Source: Ruminococcus flavefaciens
Lineage (GTDB): Bacteria; Bacillota; Clostridia; Oscillospirales; Ruminococcaceae
DNA: 64,000 nucleotides
NCBI GenBank assembly: GCA_902760805.1
Contig: CACWHY010000012.1
Span: 1 to 64,000 of the forward strand
Direction: 5' to 3'
Shown here: positions 1 to 8,186 of the stretch, in pieces
Position numbering within the stretch: position 1 is the first letter of the stretch
Layout: each line of letters begins with the position of its first letter
Notes under the pieces: model-generated
The model's database searches: none
Seen by the model: only the letters and a program-made list of their open reading frames with translations
What the model was told of the DNA's origin: nothing
Position numbers and translations under genes: made by a program

Positions 1-61
1 GTTTGGTGTTGTGATCGGAAGCCTTGTGTATCAGCTTACCGTTCATGTAGAATTTGTTCAT
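1..61 (-). CDS. Partial unknown gene, N-terminus only
   Basis: The first 20 codons of a minus-strand gene that leaves the window at base 1. The ATG (complement of 59-61) follows a GGAGG ribosome binding site at 69-73 with ideal spacing, so the start is credible. The visible peptide begins MNKFYMNGKL and carries no recognisable motif. No convincing promoter was identified in the stretch behind it. Function unknown. Confidence 0.55.
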   Translation of the reverse strand, partial: MNKFYMNGKLIHKASDHNTK

Positions 62-488
62 TTGTTTTCCTCCTGTTCTGACAGAATTATTCCATAGACT
101 GCAGGCGTGATCTGCTTTCTATGTATCTGCCACAGGAGCTCACAAATCGTCCACAGCGGCTTTATTTGCTCTCGGTGGTGTAGTTTCCCGACCTGCCACC
201 GATGTCGTTAAAAACGGCTCACAAATCGCTGATAGGTTTTCTATCACTTGGTTTTCGAGGAAACAAAAAAGGACTCGATTCCAGCGTTTTCACATTTCGT
301 GAAAACCACTAAAATCAAGTCCGAAACTTTGTATACTATTTTTTGCCGAGAAAATCGAGATTTGCCTGTATTTCGACCTTTGAAGGGGACTGAATCTGCT
401 CTTTTGAGAGTTCAAATCCTTACACATGGGTAAAACAGCCCAATGTCATCTATGAAAATCGAAGTAAATTTTTCGAGATTTGGGTAGC
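62..488. other. Intergenic stretch with several hairpins
   Basis: No convincing gene. A 61-codon open frame (248-433, plus) lacks a good ribosome binding site and overlaps hairpin-forming DNA. A 12-base direct repeat (GCTCACAAATCG) occurs near 138 and 218. Several inverted repeats follow: CGGTGG/CCACCG near 164-192, GATAG/CTATC near 231-245, and a nested helix at 271-322 in which GGACTcGATT pairs with AATCaAGTCC around an inner TTTTCAC/GTGAAAA stem. A T-arm-like string (GAGAGTTCAAATCC) lies near 406-420 but no tRNA folds around it. It may hold a small RNA or decayed sequence. Confidence 0.35.
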
Positions 489-516
489 AAAAAAGCCCGA
501 TATTTCGGGCTTTTTT
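489..516 (-). terminator. Terminator after tRNA-Lys
   Basis: Perfect stem GCCCGA/TCGGGC flanked by A6 on one side and T6 on the other, so it can act in both directions. It lies 17 bases past the CCA end of tRNA-Lys. Confidence 0.75.
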
Positions 517-532
517 GGGCATGTCATCATCA

Positions 533-608
533 TGGTGAGACATGAGGGACTTGAACCCTCGACCCTACGCTTAAAAGGCGTATGCTCTACCGGCTGAGCT
601 AATGTCTC
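533..608 (-). tRNA. tRNA-Lys (anticodon TTT)
   Basis: A 73-base cloverleaf with CCA encoded at 533-535. The acceptor stem GAGACAT pairs perfectly with ATGTCTC. The D-arm contains TAGCTCAGCCGGTAGAGC, the anticodon loop reads CTTTTAA with TTT in the centre, and the T-arm GAGGGTTCAAGTCCCTC is canonical. It has its own sigma-A promoter at 620-648. Confidence 0.97.
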
Positions 609-619
609 ATAACAGACTA

Positions 620-648
620 ATTATAACAAATGAAGCAGCTTTTGTCAA
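620..648 (-). promoter_or_regulatory. Sigma-A promoter of tRNA-Lys
   Basis: On the minus strand TTGACA (643-648) and TATAAT (620-625) are separated by exactly 17 bases. This is a consensus promoter just before the tRNA. Confidence 0.88.
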
Positions 649-737
649 GCGGAATTAACACTTTCCCCGGAAATAAGCGTATTGACCAACTTTCACCATA
701 AAAATATGTGCAAAACAACGATTTGCACCTGATACCA

Positions 738-766
738 TTGACAAATCGCAGTAAAAGAGGTATAAT
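738..766 (+). promoter_or_regulatory. Sigma-A promoter of tRNA-Arg
   Basis: TTGACA at 738-743 and TATAAT at 761-766 with a 17-base spacer, 15 bases before the tRNA-Arg gene. Confidence 0.9.
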
Positions 767-781
767 ATATATCGTTGTGAT

Positions 782-858
782 GTGCTTGTAGCTCAGCTGG
801 ATAGAGTGACTGGCTACGAACCAGTAGGTCGGGGGTTCGAATCCCTCCAGGCACGCCA
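782..858 (+). tRNA. tRNA-Arg (anticodon ACG)
   Basis: Cloverleaf with acceptor GTGCTTG pairing CAGGCAC (one G-U), D-arm GCTCAGCTGGATAGAGT, anticodon stem ACTGG/CCAGT with loop CTACGAA and anticodon ACG at 816-818, and a canonical T-arm. CCA is encoded at 856-858. The A34 of this anticodon is normally edited to inosine by TadA, allowing it to read CGU, CGC and CGA. Confidence 0.97.
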
Positions 859-862
859 TGAT

Positions 863-898
863 AGACCCGGTAGATCATCTGCCGGGTCTGTTTTTTTC
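863..898 (+). terminator. Terminator of tRNA-Arg
   Basis: Stem AGACCCGG.../...CCGGGTCT (863-889) followed by a run of T, directly after the CCA end. Confidence 0.88.
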
Positions 899-911
899 TC
901 AGACCAAAACG

Positions 912-942
912 AAAGCCCGACAGATCTCTGCCGGGCTTTTTT
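912..942. terminator. Second hairpin between tRNA-Arg and the patatin gene
   Basis: Stem AAAGCCCG (912-919) with CGGGCTTT (932-939). It has a strong T-run on the plus side and a weaker CGTTTTGG on the minus side. It can back up tRNA-Arg termination and end the patatin transcript whose stop codon is at 943. Confidence 0.7.
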
Positions 943-1809
943 TCATTCCTCTGAGCTGATATTCTGTCCAAGGAATTCTCTCACACGGTCAAGGCTTTCC
1001 ATAGCAGCCTTCCTGCCAAGGCGGTATACCTCCAGCATAACGGTGTAGTCGTGCTCGATATGGCCTATGGGCAGCTTCTCCTCGGGAGCGATCACAAGGG
1101 CTCTTCCCTTTTTTTCTGCATCCTCGATGAAGGCCAGCTCATCATTGTACATCCTGTGTCTATTGGCCACAGCTTGAACTAATTCGGGATACTTCCGGTA
1201 GGCCGCCTTCACCAGAGGCAAGCTCTTGGTCTGCCGCTTCACATAGCCTCTGGGCTGGGTAAGGATCACGATATTTCGCTCATAGCCGACTGCCTCCATA
1301 AACCTGAGCGGTATGGAGTCAGCGATACCTCCGTCAAGGATCCGTCTTCCGTCTACCTCCACTATACGGGCTGCCAGAGGCATAGACGCAGAGCCTCGGA
1401 TCCACTCCAGGTCGCTGTAGGAGCCATTCCGGCACCTGTGGTAAATAGCCTTGCCGGTCTCAACATCAGTGCTGACTGCGTAGAACTCCATGGGGTTGGC
1501 CGCAAAGGTCTCCTTATCGAAAACATCCAGTTCCTCAGGGATCGTGTGGTAGCAGAACTCCGCCCCGAACATATCGCCAGTGGTCAGCAAGGACCAGGTG
1601 CTGCAATAGCGCTTGTCCTTGCAGAAGCGCTGATTATAACGGATCGCACGGCCAGGCTGACGGGATTTGTAGTTGCAGCCAAAGCAGGCTCCGGCGGAAA
1701 CCCCCACTGCACCGTCGAATTCGATTTCGTTCTCCATGAGAACGTCCGTAACACCGGCTGTGAACAGCCCACGCATAGCACCGCCCTCAAGAACAAGTCC
1801 GTATTTCAT
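943..1809 (-). CDS. Patatin-like phospholipase family protein
   Basis: A 288-residue serine hydrolase of the patatin/RssA type, the bacterial family sometimes named YjjU. Visible are the oxyanion loop GGAMRG (residues 9-14), the nucleophile elbow GVSAG (Ser38) and the catalytic Asp in DGG (Asp159), in the family's order and spacing. No signal peptide is visible, so it is probably a cytoplasmic lipid acyl hydrolase. It is a single gene with its own promoter (1842-1870) and an AGAGGAAA ribosome site. The physiological lipid substrate cannot be read from sequence. Confidence 0.88.
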   Translation of the reverse strand: MKYGLVLEGGAMRGLFTAGVTDVLMENEIEFDGAVGVSAGACFGCNYKSRQPGRAIRYNQRFCKDKRYCSTWSLLTTGDMFGAEFCYHTIPEELDVFDKETFAANPMEFYAVSTDVETGKAIYHRCRNGSYSDLEWIRGSASMPLAARIVEVDGRRILDGGIADSIPLRFMEAVGYERNIVILTQPRGYVKRQTKSLPLVKAAYRKYPELVQAVANRHRMYNDELAFIEDAEKKGRALVIAPEEKLPIGHIEHDYTVMLEVYRLGRKAAMESLDRVREFLGQNISSEE

Positions 1810-1841
1810 AAGATTTCCTCTCTTTCAGTTTTTGCCTTTCT

Positions 1842-1870
1842 ATTATACCACTGATGAGAGGAAATTGCAA
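1842..1870 (-). promoter_or_regulatory. Promoter of the patatin-like gene
   Basis: TTGCAA (1865-1870) and TATAAT (1842-1847) on minus with 17-base spacing. The -35 box lies next to the stop codon of the upstream polymerase gene. Confidence 0.8.
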
Positions 1871-1873
1871 GCC

Positions 1874-3391
1874 TCATGCTTTATGTCCGCCAACCTGTGC
1901 GTTTCGCTGACGGGCAGTAGCGTCCTCCTCCAAATTCATGCCCTTTAGCACGGCGTTCTTTCCGAAGCGTTTTTTCAGGCTAAGCACAGCCTTTTGCAGC
2001 TCGTGCTCCCTTGAAAGAGCACGCTCCTCCTTTTGACAGAGCCGCTGCTGCTCCTCAAAATCGCTGAACAGATCAAGCTGGAGGGGCGCCTCCTCAGGCA
2101 CCTTGTCTGCCGGTATGACCCGCCCGGCCACAACGTACATTCTCCGCACCAGCATATTCTTATCCACGATCCGGTCGAAGAGCTCGGTGGCCGCCGCAAC
2201 CATTTTTTTGCCGGAGCTGGTATACCTCTCCAGCCTGATCGTGCCGTGGGCAGGCTTTGGCACGCTCCTGCCGTAGTGGTCCGCAGCGATGATCCCCCGA
2301 TAGCTCCGCATACGGTCCTCAGAGCCAACATTCTCCCGGTCATAGCCAACTGTCAGTACGATCTGGTCAGTCACCAGACCCTTGGCCACTAGGTCCAGGG
2401 CCAGGAGGTCAGTCATCTCACGGATAACCAGCCTTGCTGACTCCGGCTCATAGGGAACGTGGAGCACCTGGCCTGAGCTGAGACTGCTGCTGCTAGGCCG
2501 ATATGACTTTATGTCCGAGATTCGGCAGGGCTCCCAGCCCCAGGCGTGGTCGATCAGGAGCTCCGCATTTACGCCGAACAGCTTGTACAGCAGCGCCTCG
2601 TTGAGCCGGTCGAATTTTCCGCCAAGAGAGCACCTTGCCACATCGCCCATAGTGTACATACCATACTGCTCCAGGCGCCTTGCGTAGCCGTTCCCCACAC
2701 GCCAGAAATCAGTTATGGGCTGATGATCCCAGAGCAGCCGGCGGTAGGACATCTCGTCCAGCTCAGCCACACGAACGCCGTCCTTGTCCGGCGGCATATG
2801 CTTCGCAACGATGTCCATGGCGATCTTGCACAGGTACATATTCGTTCCGATACCGGCTGTGGCAGTGATCCCGGTCTCCTTGAGCACCTCTCTCACCAGC
2901 TTCATGGCAAGGCCGTGGCCGTCGGTCTTGTAGGTGCGAAGGTAATCAGTCGCATCTATGAATACCTCGTCGATAGAGTAAACGTGGATGTCCTCCGGTG
3001 CGATGTACCGCAGATAAATTGCGTAGATCTGAGCGCTGACCTTCATGTAGTGAGCCATTCTCGGGGGAGCTACGATGTAGTCCAGCTTTAGGGACGGGTC
3101 CTTTTTCAGCTCTAAATCGTTGGAGGAACTGCCGGTGAACTTCCAAAGTCTTGCATCTTTGAGGCGTTTGGCGTTGACCTGCTCCACACGCTGTATGACC
3201 TCGAAAAGCCGGGCTCGGCCTGATATGCCCCAGGCCTTCAGGGAGGGCGTAACGGCAAGGCAGATGGTCTTCTCCGTGCGGCTCATGTCGGCCACCACCA
3301 AATTCGTGGTCAGCGGATCAAGCTGCCTGTCAACGCACTCCACCGAGGCGTAGAAGGATTTCAGATCAATGGCGATGTAGGTACGCTCCAC
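1874..3391 (-). CDS. Y-family DNA polymerase (UmuC/UvrX/DinB type)
   Basis: Translesion polymerase of 505 residues. The palm motifs are intact: DLKSFYASVE (residues 9-18, metal-binding Asp9) and YSIDE (138-142, Asp141-Glu142). A helix-hairpin-helix-like stretch near residue 230 and a little-finger domain follow. The length and the N-terminus AIDLKSFYASVEC fit the UvrX/YqjW branch common in Firmicutes chromosomes and plasmids more than classical DinB. The start is GTG at 3391 behind a G-rich ribosome site. The promoter contains LexA-like boxes, which fits SOS control. It synthesises DNA past lesions, with low fidelity. Confidence 0.9.
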   Translation of the reverse strand: MERTYIAIDLKSFYASVECVDRQLDPLTTNLVVADMSRTEKTICLAVTPSLKAWGISGRARLFEVIQRVEQVNAKRLKDARLWKFTGSSSNDLELKKDPSLKLDYIVAPPRMAHYMKVSAQIYAIYLRYIAPEDIHVYSIDEVFIDATDYLRTYKTDGHGLAMKLVREVLKETGITATAGIGTNMYLCKIAMDIVAKHMPPDKDGVRVAELDEMSYRRLLWDHQPITDFWRVGNGYARRLEQYGMYTMGDVARCSLGGKFDRLNEALLYKLFGVNAELLIDHAWGWEPCRISDIKSYRPSSSSLSSGQVLHVPYEPESARLVIREMTDLLALDLVAKGLVTDQIVLTVGYDRENVGSEDRMRSYRGIIAADHYGRSVPKPAHGTIRLERYTSSGKKMVAAATELFDRIVDKNMLVRRMYVVAGRVIPADKVPEEAPLQLDLFSDFEEQQRLCQKEERALSREHELQKAVLSLKKRFGKNAVLKGMNLEEDATARQRNAQVGGHKA

Positions 3392-3428
3392 AGCGCTCCC
3401 CCCCTTTCTTCACTTGTAACGTACTTCT

Positions 3429-3457
3429 ATTATACCACAATCGAACAAACATTTCAA
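3429..3457 (-). promoter_or_regulatory. Promoter of the Y-family polymerase
   Basis: TTGAAA (3452-3457) and TATAAT (3429-3434) on minus, 17-base spacer. The spacer is occupied by a LexA-like box. Confidence 0.82.
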
Positions 3458-3470
3458 GCACAAATGTTCT
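3442..3470. promoter_or_regulatory. Two LexA-like boxes (SOS operator candidate)
   Basis: CGAACAAACATTTC at 3442-3455 matches the Bacillus LexA consensus CGAACRNRYGTTYC at 13 of 14 positions and sits between -35 and -10. AGCACAAATGTTCT at 3457-3470 matches at 11 of 14 and adjoins the -35. Counts were made by eye. LexA itself is not in the window. Confidence 0.6.
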
Positions 3471-3477
3471 TTTTCCC

Positions 3478-3514
3478 AAAAAAATTCACCCGAAGGCCTT
3501 TCAGCCTTCGGGTG
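3478..3514 (-). terminator. Terminator of the alaS-sulP operon
   Basis: An 11-base perfect stem (3487-3497 with 3504-3514) and six-base loop, followed on the minus strand by AATTTTTTT. It lies 4 bases past the SulP stop codon. Confidence 0.92.
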
Positions 3515-3517
3515 ATC

Positions 3518-5698
3518 TCATTTATTCTCACTGTATAGCCGGTGGAAGATCTCCGCATACTGAGGATCGGACTGCCGAAGATGTGCAGCCATTTCCTGAC
3601 GGTGGCGGATGAACTCCTCATAGAGCTGAGGACTTTTCTCACGGAGCCCCTCCTCAAAGCGCTTGGTGTGCTCTCTGACTGCTCGAAAAGCCTGTGGATC
3701 GGACTGCTCCAGACGAACTGCCAGCTTTAGTCTCCGCAGCTCGATAGCCTCCTCGATCTTGGCCTCGTCAATGCCCAGCTTCTGGGAAAGCTCGCTGAGA
3801 TGAGCCTGCAAATGCACTAGGAGCTCCTCCTGATCCAGCTCACTGATGCCCTTCCACAGACCCTTGGCCTTGATGATACGGCTGAGCTGATCCTCGGGCG
3901 CACCCTCGCCTGTTGCAGCTTCGTTAAGGAGCCGCTCCGCATAGCGCTCAAGCTCCTCATCAGCCTGAGAGCCGAATGCCCACTCAAATTCCAGCCTGTC
4001 ACGGCTGCCATAGCGCAGGACGTTGTCCTTGGAGAAATCGGTCTCCTCCAACTCGTAGGGCGGCACATATCCGGCGTCTGCAAGAGCAGCCGGTATCGTT
4101 CGGCGGCAGAAACCCTCCTCCACCATGCTGCCGATGCCAAGCTGGCGGAAACGATCGTTGAGCTGGCCGATATGGGATGCGAAATACAGCCTTATCCCCT
4201 TCTTTTCAAGGGAACGATCCAGAGCTGCGATCTTGTCGGCGGCGGTTATGTCAATGTTGCAGACTGCTCCTGAATCCACCACAACGCACTTGGTGTCCGG
4301 CTTCAGAGCAGCTTCGATCTCAGCCACGAATAAGTCGATGTTGGCAAAATACAGATTGCCGGAAAAACGGTAGATCACGGCTCCTTTAAGCGGCACTGAA
4401 TAAGAGTTCCGCTCAAGGCTGTGGAAGCCCTCTCTGCCCGGGATAACTCCCAGAAATGAGCGCTTGGGGTTGGCAGTATTTGCGATGACCTCAAAAAATG
4501 ACAGCACCACGCCGATTACTACTCCACGGACTGTTCCGAAGATCAGCACACCGGCAAAGGCTCCCAGAAAGATCAGCAGCTCACGCTTGTCCTGCTTGAA
4601 AAGCCGCTTTGCAAGGTCGAATTCCACCGCTCCTAGAAGAGCTGAGATAACGATCGAGGTCAGCACAGGCACAGGCAGGTACTGGATGAAGCCTGTTCCA
4701 AAGAGCAGGATAAGGATCATGGAAAATGACGCTGTTATGCTCATTATCTGAGACTTTCCGCCGTACTGCTCGCCCATTGTGGTGCGGGATACTGACCCGT
4801 TCACCGGACAGCAGCCCGTGAAGCAGGCAGCAAGATTTCCCAGGCCGTAGACCAGGATCTCTCGGTCTGTGTTCAGACGATAGCCGTTTTTATTGGCGAA
4901 ATTCCCCGAAGCAAGGAGAGTTTCCGCCATGATCACCACAGCCACGGTCAGGCTTGTGGTAAGAACATCAGTGATCATGTCCAGGTCAAAACGGGGCAGC
5001 TCCCACATGGGAAGTCCCCTCTCTATTGCCGAAAGGCAGGCAACTCCGTGACTTTTGGCAAAGCCAGTGTAGCCGATGACAGCTCCGGCTGCCATTACGA
5101 AGATCGACATGGGCAGCTTTGGCATTAGCTTTTTGGAGATCAGCAGCACCGCCAGAGAAGCTCCTCCCAGGAGAAGGCTCATCCCACTAAAGCTCTCACG
5201 GCAGGTCTTCACGATGTGCTCAATGAGCTCGAAAAGCTCTCCGGAGCCGCTTGTTCCTCCCAGCACCTTGGGGATCTGCATGAGTATGATCGTGGTGGAG
5301 ATGCCGCTGATGAAGCCTCCCATGACCGGGGTGGATATGTACTTCACCAGCCGACCGGCCTTCAATACAAAGAACAGTAGCAGCCACATCCCCACGAAAA
5401 ACGTGACCATCGGAACTACCGAGACCGCTCGCTCAGATCCAGACTCTATCCCGGCTGCCGCAAGGAAGGCTCCCACAAGAGCTGCCGGAGCTGCGTCTAC
5501 GCCGAAGATGAATTGGGGCGAGCTGGACAAGACCCCGAAGATCAGTATGGGGAAGATCGAGCCGTAAAGTCCGCAAACAGGCGGAAGTCCGGCCACCTGT
5601 GCATAGCCCATGGATATCGGTATGGAGACCAAAGCGATGATGATACCCGTGAAAATGTCCTTGGGAAGTGCCTTGGGTGAAAAGCCTTGTATTCTCAA
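3518..5698 (-). CDS. SulP family anion transporter with STAS domain
   Basis: Membrane transporter of 726 residues. Residues 10-400 hold the SulP/SLC26 core, opening with a TGIIIALVSIPISMGYAQVAG segment split here as TGIIIALVSIP and SMGYAQ, and about a dozen hydrophobic helices. A STAS domain follows at about 425-540 (DSGAVCNIDITAADK resembles the anti-sigma-antagonist loop). The last ~170 residues are a charged, helical extension with an imperfect internal repeat (QSDPQAF / QSDPQYA), which is unusual for the family. Substrate (sulfate, bicarbonate or other anion) cannot be told. It is the last gene of the T-box operon and ends at a strong terminator. Confidence 0.9.
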   Translation of the reverse strand: MRIQGFSPKALPKDIFTGIIIALVSIPISMGYAQVAGLPPVCGLYGSIFPILIFGVLSSSPQFIFGVDAAPAALVGAFLAAAGIESGSERAVSVVPMVTFFVGMWLLLFFVLKAGRLVKYISTPVMGGFISGISTTIILMQIPKVLGGTSGSGELFELIEHIVKTCRESFSGMSLLLGGASLAVLLISKKLMPKLPMSIFVMAAGAVIGYTGFAKSHGVACLSAIERGLPMWELPRFDLDMITDVLTTSLTVAVVIMAETLLASGNFANKNGYRLNTDREILVYGLGNLAACFTGCCPVNGSVSRTTMGEQYGGKSQIMSITASFSMILILLFGTGFIQYLPVPVLTSIVISALLGAVEFDLAKRLFKQDKRELLIFLGAFAGVLIFGTVRGVVIGVVLSFFEVIANTANPKRSFLGVIPGREGFHSLERNSYSVPLKGAVIYRFSGNLYFANIDLFVAEIEAALKPDTKCVVVDSGAVCNIDITAADKIAALDRSLEKKGIRLYFASHIGQLNDRFRQLGIGSMVEEGFCRRTIPAALADAGYVPPYELEETDFSKDNVLRYGSRDRLEFEWAFGSQADEELERYAERLLNEAATGEGAPEDQLSRIIKAKGLWKGISELDQEELLVHLQAHLSELSQKLGIDEAKIEEAIELRRLKLAVRLEQSDPQAFRAVREHTKRFEEGLREKSPQLYEEFIRHRQEMAAHLRQSDPQYAEIFHRLYSENK

Positions 5699-5719
5699 GT
5701 TTGCCTCACTTTCTTAGGA

Positions 5720-6256
5720 TCACTTCTTCCGCCGGAATTTCGGCATGATCCGCTTCCGGTAGAGCTTGTATACGAAGTCCAGGTCGATGTCCAGAAGAAT
5801 GAACAGCACGTTCACAAAGCCAAGTACGATCAGCGAGCCGTATTTGCCGAAATCGTTCATGTCGCTGACCATCTGGTCAAGTCCGAAAAGATACACAGTC
5901 ACATAGAAGAAGGCGACTGCACAGATATTGAACACCGCCATTTTGCAGATGAAACGCAGGAGCCTCAGGGGGATCTTTTGCAGATATATCCGTATGATCG
6001 GGTAGTGACCGAACATGATGAAGATCAGCGCAGCTTCCTTGTCCGCTGTGATGAACAGGGATAGTATGCCCACCGCTATGTAGGTCAGCAGAGCCCAGCC
6101 TGTGCTGACCTCCGCTGCAATGAGCATCAGCAGCACGCTGGCCATGATCGGCAAAAGTATATACAGCGCCGGAAGTATGCCTGCCAGGAACATGACCACC
6201 AGACAAAGCGCTGAAACGATCCCTCCCAGGGCCACTCTGTAGCTTATGTCCCTCAT
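5720..6256 (-). CDS. Small integral membrane protein, unknown function
   Basis: A 178-residue protein with four or five hydrophobic helices (roughly residues 10-30, 35-55, 60-75, 100-125, 140-160) and a strongly basic tail ending KFRRKK. I do not recognise a family with certainty. The fold recalls small S-component-like or DUF2232-like membrane proteins. It overlaps the end of the SDR gene by 4 bases and lies 21 bases before sulP, so it is co-translated with them. Confidence 0.75.
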   Translation of the reverse strand: MRDISYRVALGGIVSALCLVVMFLAGILPALYILLPIMASVLLMLIAAEVSTGWALLTYIAVGILSLFITADKEAALIFIMFGHYPIIRIYLQKIPLRLLRFICKMAVFNICAVAFFYVTVYLFGLDQMVSDMNDFGKYGSLIVLGFVNVLFILLDIDLDFVYKLYRKRIMPKFRRKK

Positions 6257-7035
6257 TCCTTAGCTGCCGCCGGAGCCTTTCCGCCGGTGGTCTTGCTGCG
6301 CTGGATACCGTATACTACGGCTGAGAGCAGCTTGTGAGGAACAAATCGTGAGCCGAAAACTCCCAGCTTTACGGCAAGTCCGGGGATAGCGATCAGCTCT
6401 CTGCGGAATGCCTTCCTGAGAGCGTATTCGGCTGCGTAGTCCGCAGTTATGGGCTTCACACTAAAGGAAACTCCTGCACGGTTGTTGAAATTCGTGTCAA
6501 CGGGTCCCGGACAAAGCACCGTTATGCTCACCTTTGAGCGGTCACGGCGAAGCTCCTCTGCTATGGCGAAGGACAGCCTTACGACATAGTTTTTCGCTGC
6601 GTAATAGGAGCTCATAAGAGGGCCAGTCATGAAGCCTGCGCAGGACGCCACATTGAGTATTATGCCGTGGTCACGCTTCTTGAAATCACGGAGGAACAGC
6701 TTTGTCAGGATATGCACGGCAACGATGTCCACAGACAGCATATTCAGCTCGTCCTCCATATCGGTCTCCTCAAAGCGGCCGAAAAGTCCATATCCGGCGT
6801 TGTTCACCAGCATATCAATACGATAGCCCTTGCAGTGCTCGTAGACCTTCATCACCTCGCTGCGGTCAGCAAGGTCTGCTGTTATTACCTCTGCGTTTGC
6901 ACCGAAACGCTCCTTCATCTGCGCCAGGGCAGCCTCGTTTCGGCCTGTAAGGATAAGATCCCAGCCCCGTGAGTAGAGCTTTTCGGCTATGCTGCGGCCT
7001 ATTCCGGAGGTCGCACCAGTTACTAATGCTCTCAT
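6253..7035 (-). CDS. Short-chain dehydrogenase/reductase
   Basis: A classical SDR of 260 residues. The nucleotide motif TGATSGIG is at residues 6-13, NNAGYG follows, then the catalytic Ser and the YxxxK signature (SSYYAAKNY). The product belongs to the DltE/YqjQ-like NAD(P)H oxidoreductases; substrate unknown. The start chosen is the ATG at 7035 behind AGGAGA; an upstream in-frame start would run 17 codons into the preceding gene without a ribosome site. The upstream gene's stop codon is at 7037-7039, directly next to this ATG. Confidence 0.88.
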   Translation of the reverse strand: MRALVTGATSGIGRSIAEKLYSRGWDLILTGRNEAALAQMKERFGANAEVITADLADRSEVMKVYEHCKGYRIDMLVNNAGYGLFGRFEETDMEDELNMLSVDIVAVHILTKLFLRDFKKRDHGIILNVASCAGFMTGPLMSSYYAAKNYVVRLSFAIAEELRRDRSKVSITVLCPGPVDTNFNNRAGVSFSVKPITADYAAEYALRKAFRRELIAIPGLAVKLGVFGSRFVPHKLLSAVVYGIQRSKTTGGKAPAAAKE

Positions 7036-7036
7036 G

Positions 7037-8173
7037 TCAATTCTCCTTTCCTGAGTTGAGCTTATTGAAAACCTCGCTGCTGTCAAGGCTGTCTATGCCG
7101 AAGATCATCAGCGTCTGTTCATAATCACTTGGGTCGATATACTCCGTAACAGCGCCCTCCAGAAGCTCAGGAGCTATCACGTCGATACGGCTGTAATGCT
7201 GAGTGAGGAAGGGCAGAAGGCAGTTTGCCAGCTGATCCTTGATCACAAGCAGCCGGCGCTCGTTGTTTACGGAGGTCTCTATCCGAAGGAAGGGCACCTC
7301 TGCCCCGGGATAGACTCCGTACATATCGGCGCTTTCAAGTGCCTCCATGTTGTAAAACGGCAGGCTCTCGCCGGTGCCGTCGCTGCTTATAGAAAGGCAC
7401 TGTGTCACCTCAGCTCCGCCGGAATACTGGTAAATGTCGATGATGTCCGGCTTGCACAGCATATACTGTGACCGCCTAAAAAGACTGCCACGGAAGCTGT
7501 CGGTGAGGTGCTCAATGGTGTATTTATCGAATTTGGACGGCTGAAATCCCAGCTTCTGGATAACTGTTCGATAGACCGCATAGGCGCCGTAGCTGGTCCA
7601 GCGTGGGTCTGTGCGATAGTAGATGTAGTTATCGCTGAGCATTTTCAGGATATTGTAGGCGTCTATCTTTCTGATGTCACCGGAAAGAGCCCCATAAAAG
7701 CCGTCGATCAGCTGCTTTTCGGTCACTGACATCAGGTACAGAGGGAGCAGCTCGCTGTAAATGCCGGAGGAAGTTGGGATCGCTGCAAAATACACCGCTC
7801 CGCCGTAGCTCTTAGCAAAGCTGTTCACTGCCTCCGCTGCCGGAGACATATCTCCACGCTCAGTGATCATTGTTTCAAGAAGGCGGCTCTTGTCGATATA
7901 GACCCCCTCGGAAATGCTCTCGCAGACCGCAGAATCCAGCCTTGCCTTCATGGCCGTCCAGCCGCTCCGTCCAACAAAATGGTCGGCGGCGTAAAGGGTG
8001 AGCCGGTCTGTGAAGGTGCCCTCCTCCTGTGAAAAAAGTGTGGGAAAGCCTGCCAGAGCTCTGCCCTCGCTTTCGGAGTAGGTCTCCTTTCGGTGGAAGA
8101 GGGTCAGCAGGAGCATAACTCCCATAAACGCAAGAACTGCGGCTCCTGTGAGCCTGTCAGCCAGTTTTTTCAT
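7037..8173 (-). CDS. DHHW-family (AlgX/AlgJ-like) protein with altered motif
   Basis: A 378-residue protein with an N-terminal membrane anchor (residues 8-26) and an extracellular domain. The family normally pairs with an MBOAT acyltransferase and moves acyl groups onto an exported polymer. The diagnostic DHHW segment reads DPRW here (residues 189-192, in YYRTDPRWTSYGAYAVY), so both histidines are gone although the flanking residues are kept. The DNA codes unambiguously for Pro and Arg. It directly follows the MBOAT gene in the operon. It may be a non-catalytic partner or have a changed chemistry. Confidence 0.8.
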   Translation of the reverse strand: MKKLADRLTGAAVLAFMGVMLLLTLFHRKETYSESEGRALAGFPTLFSQEEGTFTDRLTLYAADHFVGRSGWTAMKARLDSAVCESISEGVYIDKSRLLETMITERGDMSPAAEAVNSFAKSYGGAVYFAAIPTSSGIYSELLPLYLMSVTEKQLIDGFYGALSGDIRKIDAYNILKMLSDNYIYYRTDPRWTSYGAYAVYRTVIQKLGFQPSKFDKYTIEHLTDSFRGSLFRRSQYMLCKPDIIDIYQYSGGAEVTQCLSISSDGTGESLPFYNMEALESADMYGVYPGAEVPFLRIETSVNNERRLLVIKDQLANCLLPFLTQHYSRIDVIAPELLEGAVTEYIDPSDYEQTLMIFGIDSLDSSEVFNKLNSGKEN

Positions 8174-8186
8174 AGCTCTCCCCTCC

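Noticed and set aside
400..432. Possible tRNA (T-arm-like GAGAGTTCAAATCC)
   Set aside because: No acceptor, D-arm or anticodon arm could be folded around it.
248..433. 61-codon frame on plus near the left edge
   Set aside because: No convincing ribosome site or promoter and it spans hairpin-forming DNA.
617..971. Open frames on minus crossing tRNA-Arg
   Set aside because: They read through a tRNA gene and its promoter in antisense.
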